Assembly (NCBI GenBank): GCA_030428405.1
Contig: JAUIEH010000161.1
Location: 1-6,604 of the forward strand
Reading direction: 5' to 3'
DNA from: Alphaproteobacteria bacterium
GTDB taxonomy: Bacteria > Pseudomonadota > Alphaproteobacteria > Caulobacterales > Maricaulaceae
Length of the DNA: 6,604 nucleotides
Part shown: piece after piece, positions 4,965-6,604 of the stretch
How the letters are laid out: each line of letters opens with the position of its first letter
Numbering within the stretch: position 1 is the stretch's first letter
Position numbers and translations under genes: made by a program
The notes under the pieces: model-generated
What the model saw: the letters and a program-made list of their open reading frames with translations, nothing else
Databases searched by the model: none
Told to the model about the DNA's origin: nothing

Positions 4965-6119
4965 TTAGACGGTGCGGCGGACGAAAACTGTGCCCGCTGA
5001 GTAACCAGCGCCGAAAGAGCAGATCAGTCCGATATCGCCGGGCTTGAAGTCTTCGGAGTGCAGGTGAAAGGCGATGATCGAGCCTGCCGATGAGGTATTG
5101 GCGTACTCATCCAGAATGACCGGGCTTTCATTATCCTCGGCGGGACGGCCCAGCACGTTCTTCGCGATGAACAGGTTCATGTTCAGATTGGCCTGATGGA
5201 GCCACATGCGCTTCAGGTCGGCGCGCGAGATGCCGATCTCCTGCATGTGGCTCAGGATCATGTCGGAGACGAGCGGAACGACGTCCTTGAAGACCTTGCG
5301 GCCCTGCTGAACGAACAGCCTGTCGGTGGCGCCGGCGCTGGCGAATTCGGTCTGACCGGCGGCGGGGTCGTCTTGTTCGGCGCGGTTCAGGAAGCCGAAA
5401 TTGTTCCGGATGTTGTTCGAGAACTTGGTCTTGAGCTTCATGCCCAGGATTTCCCAGGCGCCATGCCCGTTGCGCGGCGCATCGCTCGATTCCAGCAGAA
5501 TGGCGGTCGCGACGTCGCCGAAAATGAAATGGCTGTCGCGGTCGCGGAAATTGAGATGCGCTGAACAGATCTCCGGATTGACGACGATAATCGCGCGCGC
5601 ATGACCCGCGGAGATCATGTCGGCGGCTGCCTGGATGCCGAATGTGGCCGAAGAGCACGCGACATTCATGTCGAAGCCCCAACCGTCCACGCCGAGCGCG
5701 TCCTGAACTTCAATGGCGACAGCGGGGTAGGCGCGCTGCAGATTCGAACACGCCACGATCACGGCGTCGACGTCGGCGGGCGTCTTTCCCGCGCGTTCCA
5801 GAGCGTCGCGGCAGGCGGCCACGGACATTTCCGCGAGGATTGAGATTTCCTCGTTGGACCTCTTGGGCACGCGCGGCGTCATGCGGTCGATGTCGAGCAC
5901 GCCGTCCTTGTCGACGACATAGCGCGCCTTGATGCCGGACGCTTTCTCGACGAAGCCGGAAGACGACAATTCCTTTGCCGTCGCTTCGCCAGAAGCGATG
6001 GCTTCGGCGTTGTCCGCGTTCCAGCGCTCGGCCCACGCATTGTAGCTGGCCACGAGTTCGTCGTTCGAAATGGATTGCTCGGGCGTGAAAAGCCCGGTCG
6101 CCGTGATTACCGCCGCCAT
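4965..6119 (-). CDS. Beta-ketoacyl-ACP synthase III (FabH-like, long PA3286-type)
   Basis: This 384-residue cytoplasmic thiolase-fold enzyme joins an acyl-CoA starter to malonyl-ACP by decarboxylating condensation, the entry step of fatty-acid synthesis. The KAS III triad is complete: C155 in NVACSSATFG, H308 in WLHQAN and N341 in YANTSSAG. It ends with the usual glycine-rich SFGAGYSAGTVFVRR. It is about 60 residues longer than E. coli FabH (317), with an extra N-terminal segment (about 25-90, AWAERWNADNAEAIASGEA onward). From memory this matches the Pseudomonas PA3286 group, reported to use medium-chain acyl-CoA from beta-oxidation; that preference is inferred here. The frame is open to 6299, but ATG at 6119 is chosen: the family begins with VITATGLFTPEQSISN, an AGGGA lies just before it, and the extra 60 residues are low-quality arginine-rich sequence that overlaps the upstream gene's stop. 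It lies 65 bases upstream of the TIR-LysM gene. Confidence 0.93.
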   Translation of the reverse strand: MAAVITATGLFTPEQSISNDELVASYNAWAERWNADNAEAIASGEATAKELSSSGFVEKASGIKARYVVDKDGVLDIDRMTPRVPKRSNEEISILAEMSVAACRDALERAGKTPADVDAVIVACSNLQRAYPAVAIEVQDALGVDGWGFDMNVACSSATFGIQAAADMISAGHARAIIVVNPEICSAHLNFRDRDSHFIFGDVATAILLESSDAPRNGHGAWEILGMKLKTKFSNNIRNNFGFLNRAEQDDPAAGQTEFASAGATDRLFVQQGRKVFKDVVPLVSDMILSHMQEIGISRADLKRMWLHQANLNMNLFIAKNVLGRPAEDNESPVILDEYANTSSAGSIIAFHLHSEDFKPGDIGLICSFGAGYSAGTVFVRRTV

Positions 6120-6173
6120 ACCCGTCCCTGCGCGGTTGTGGTGTCCGCGCCTCAAATCTTGATCTGGGCGACC

Positions 6174-6202
6174 GGTATACCGATTGGCGGCTTCGCCGTC
6201 AC
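6174..6202 (-). promoter_or_regulatory. Candidate sigma-70-type promoter for the ketoacyl synthase gene
   Basis: Read leftward, GTGACG (6202-6197) and TATACC (6179-6174) match -35 and -10 at four of six positions each, with an ideal 17-base gap. The predicted start near 6167 leaves a leader of about 48 bases. The -10 lies inside the perfect palindrome CGGTATACCG (6173-6182), so it may be regulated. Confidence 0.4.
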
Positions 6203-6223
6203 GCCGCACGCGTTCGCTGGCGC

Positions 6224-6604
6224 TTACGTTTCGGAGGGCTGCAGCGCGTCGGTGGGAAACCAAGAAGCCGAAACGATCTCGACCGGCGCTCCCGCGCATT
6301 GGATCTTTGCCGGATCGGCTTGTGCGAGACGGTCAATGCGGATGATCGCCAGCGCTTCGCCGTCGCGCACCGACATCACATCGCCGAGCGGCAGGCCGTC
6401 GGCCTCGATTTGAGCGCCTTTGGCGAGCGCGCCGTCGCCAGCCGTAACCTTGAGCGTGCGCTTGCGCACCGAACCGCGCCGCCGCATGCGGCTCGCCACT
6501 TCCTGACCGACGAAACAGCCTTTGGCGTAGTTCACGCCATTGAGCAGATCGAGATTGACGTCGCTCGGAAACACCGCCTCGGCGTCGTAATCGGCGTCTT
6601 GTTC
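6224..6604 (-). CDS. ygfZ: YgfZ/GcvT-family folate-binding protein, N-terminus beyond window edge
   Basis: Only the C-terminal 126 residues are present; the gene runs off the right edge. The signature KGCFVGQEVASRMRRRG contains the K-G-C-[FY]-x-G-Q-E motif that identifies YgfZ, with the conserved cysteine. It is preceded by VFPSDVNLDLLNGVNYA, typical of the family. The remainder is the C-terminal beta-barrel (IEADGLPLGDVMSVRDGEA..., ALAIIRIDRL). YgfZ binds tetrahydrofolate and helps assembly or repair of iron-sulphur enzymes such as MiaB. The frame is clean to the TAA at 6226-6224. A 104-base gap with a plausible promoter separates it from the ketoacyl synthase gene downstream, so they need not share a transcript. 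Confidence 0.9.
   Translation of the reverse strand, partial: EQDADYDAEAVFPSDVNLDLLNGVNYAKGCFVGQEVASRMRRRGSVRKRTLKVTAGDGALAKGAQIEADGLPLGDVMSVRDGEALAIIRIDRLAQADPAKIQCAGAPVEIVSASWFPTDALQPSET

Noticed and set aside
5131..5682. A 183-codon leftward frame inside the ketoacyl synthase
   Set aside because: It is a frame-shifted shadow of the same strand, with arginine-rich, motif-free product; the catalytic triad is in the other frame.
6120..6299. 60-residue N-terminal extension of the ketoacyl synthase
   Set aside because: It is arginine-rich, runs over the YgfZ stop region and contains the candidate promoter; the family start and a ribosome site support 6119.

Overview
The window is GC-rich DNA that is almost entirely coding. 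Gene content points to an alphaproteobacterium, most likely near Caulobacterales/Hyphomonadales: a degenerate-Nudix NAD-regulator-like protein next to a YfbR-type HD hydrolase, a tandem universal stress protein ending in the alphaproteobacterial G-x2-G-x9-GG pattern, a long-form ketoacyl synthase III and a YgfZ protein. This placement is inferred from remembered protein families, not from a search. No rRNA, tRNA, CRISPR array, insertion sequence or integrase was seen, and no gene-free stretch exceeds about 105 bases.

Layout, left to right. A leftward pair (HD hydrolase at 1395-721, then a Nudix-like regulator running off the left edge from 692) is joined by an 11-codon reading frame that overlaps both genes by ATGA. 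A 95-base divergent spacer (1396-1490) holds a 16-base near-palindrome. Two rightward genes follow, a universal stress protein (1491-2297) and a small very acidic conserved protein of unknown function (2331-2705), probably co-transcribed. They converge on a leftward block. In transcription order from the right edge this block contains the C-terminal end of a YgfZ-type folate-binding protein (stop at 6224), a beta-ketoacyl-ACP synthase III (6119-4965) and a 726-residue membrane protein (4899-2719).

The membrane protein is the most unusual item. It joins an N-terminal TIR domain, an all-helical HEAT-like middle, one transmembrane segment, a roughly 160-residue charged helix built on five-residue repeats (LEAER type), and a C-terminal LysM peptidoglycan-binding domain with four cysteines. 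This layout suggests a cytoplasmic TIR, often an NAD-cleaving or signalling module, mechanically tied through the periplasm to the cell wall. I know of no characterised system with this architecture, and its function is inferred. The remaining genes are ordinary: fatty-acid synthesis, Fe-S/folate upkeep, nucleotide and NAD homeostasis, and stress response. Nothing directly shows that they work with the TIR-LysM protein.
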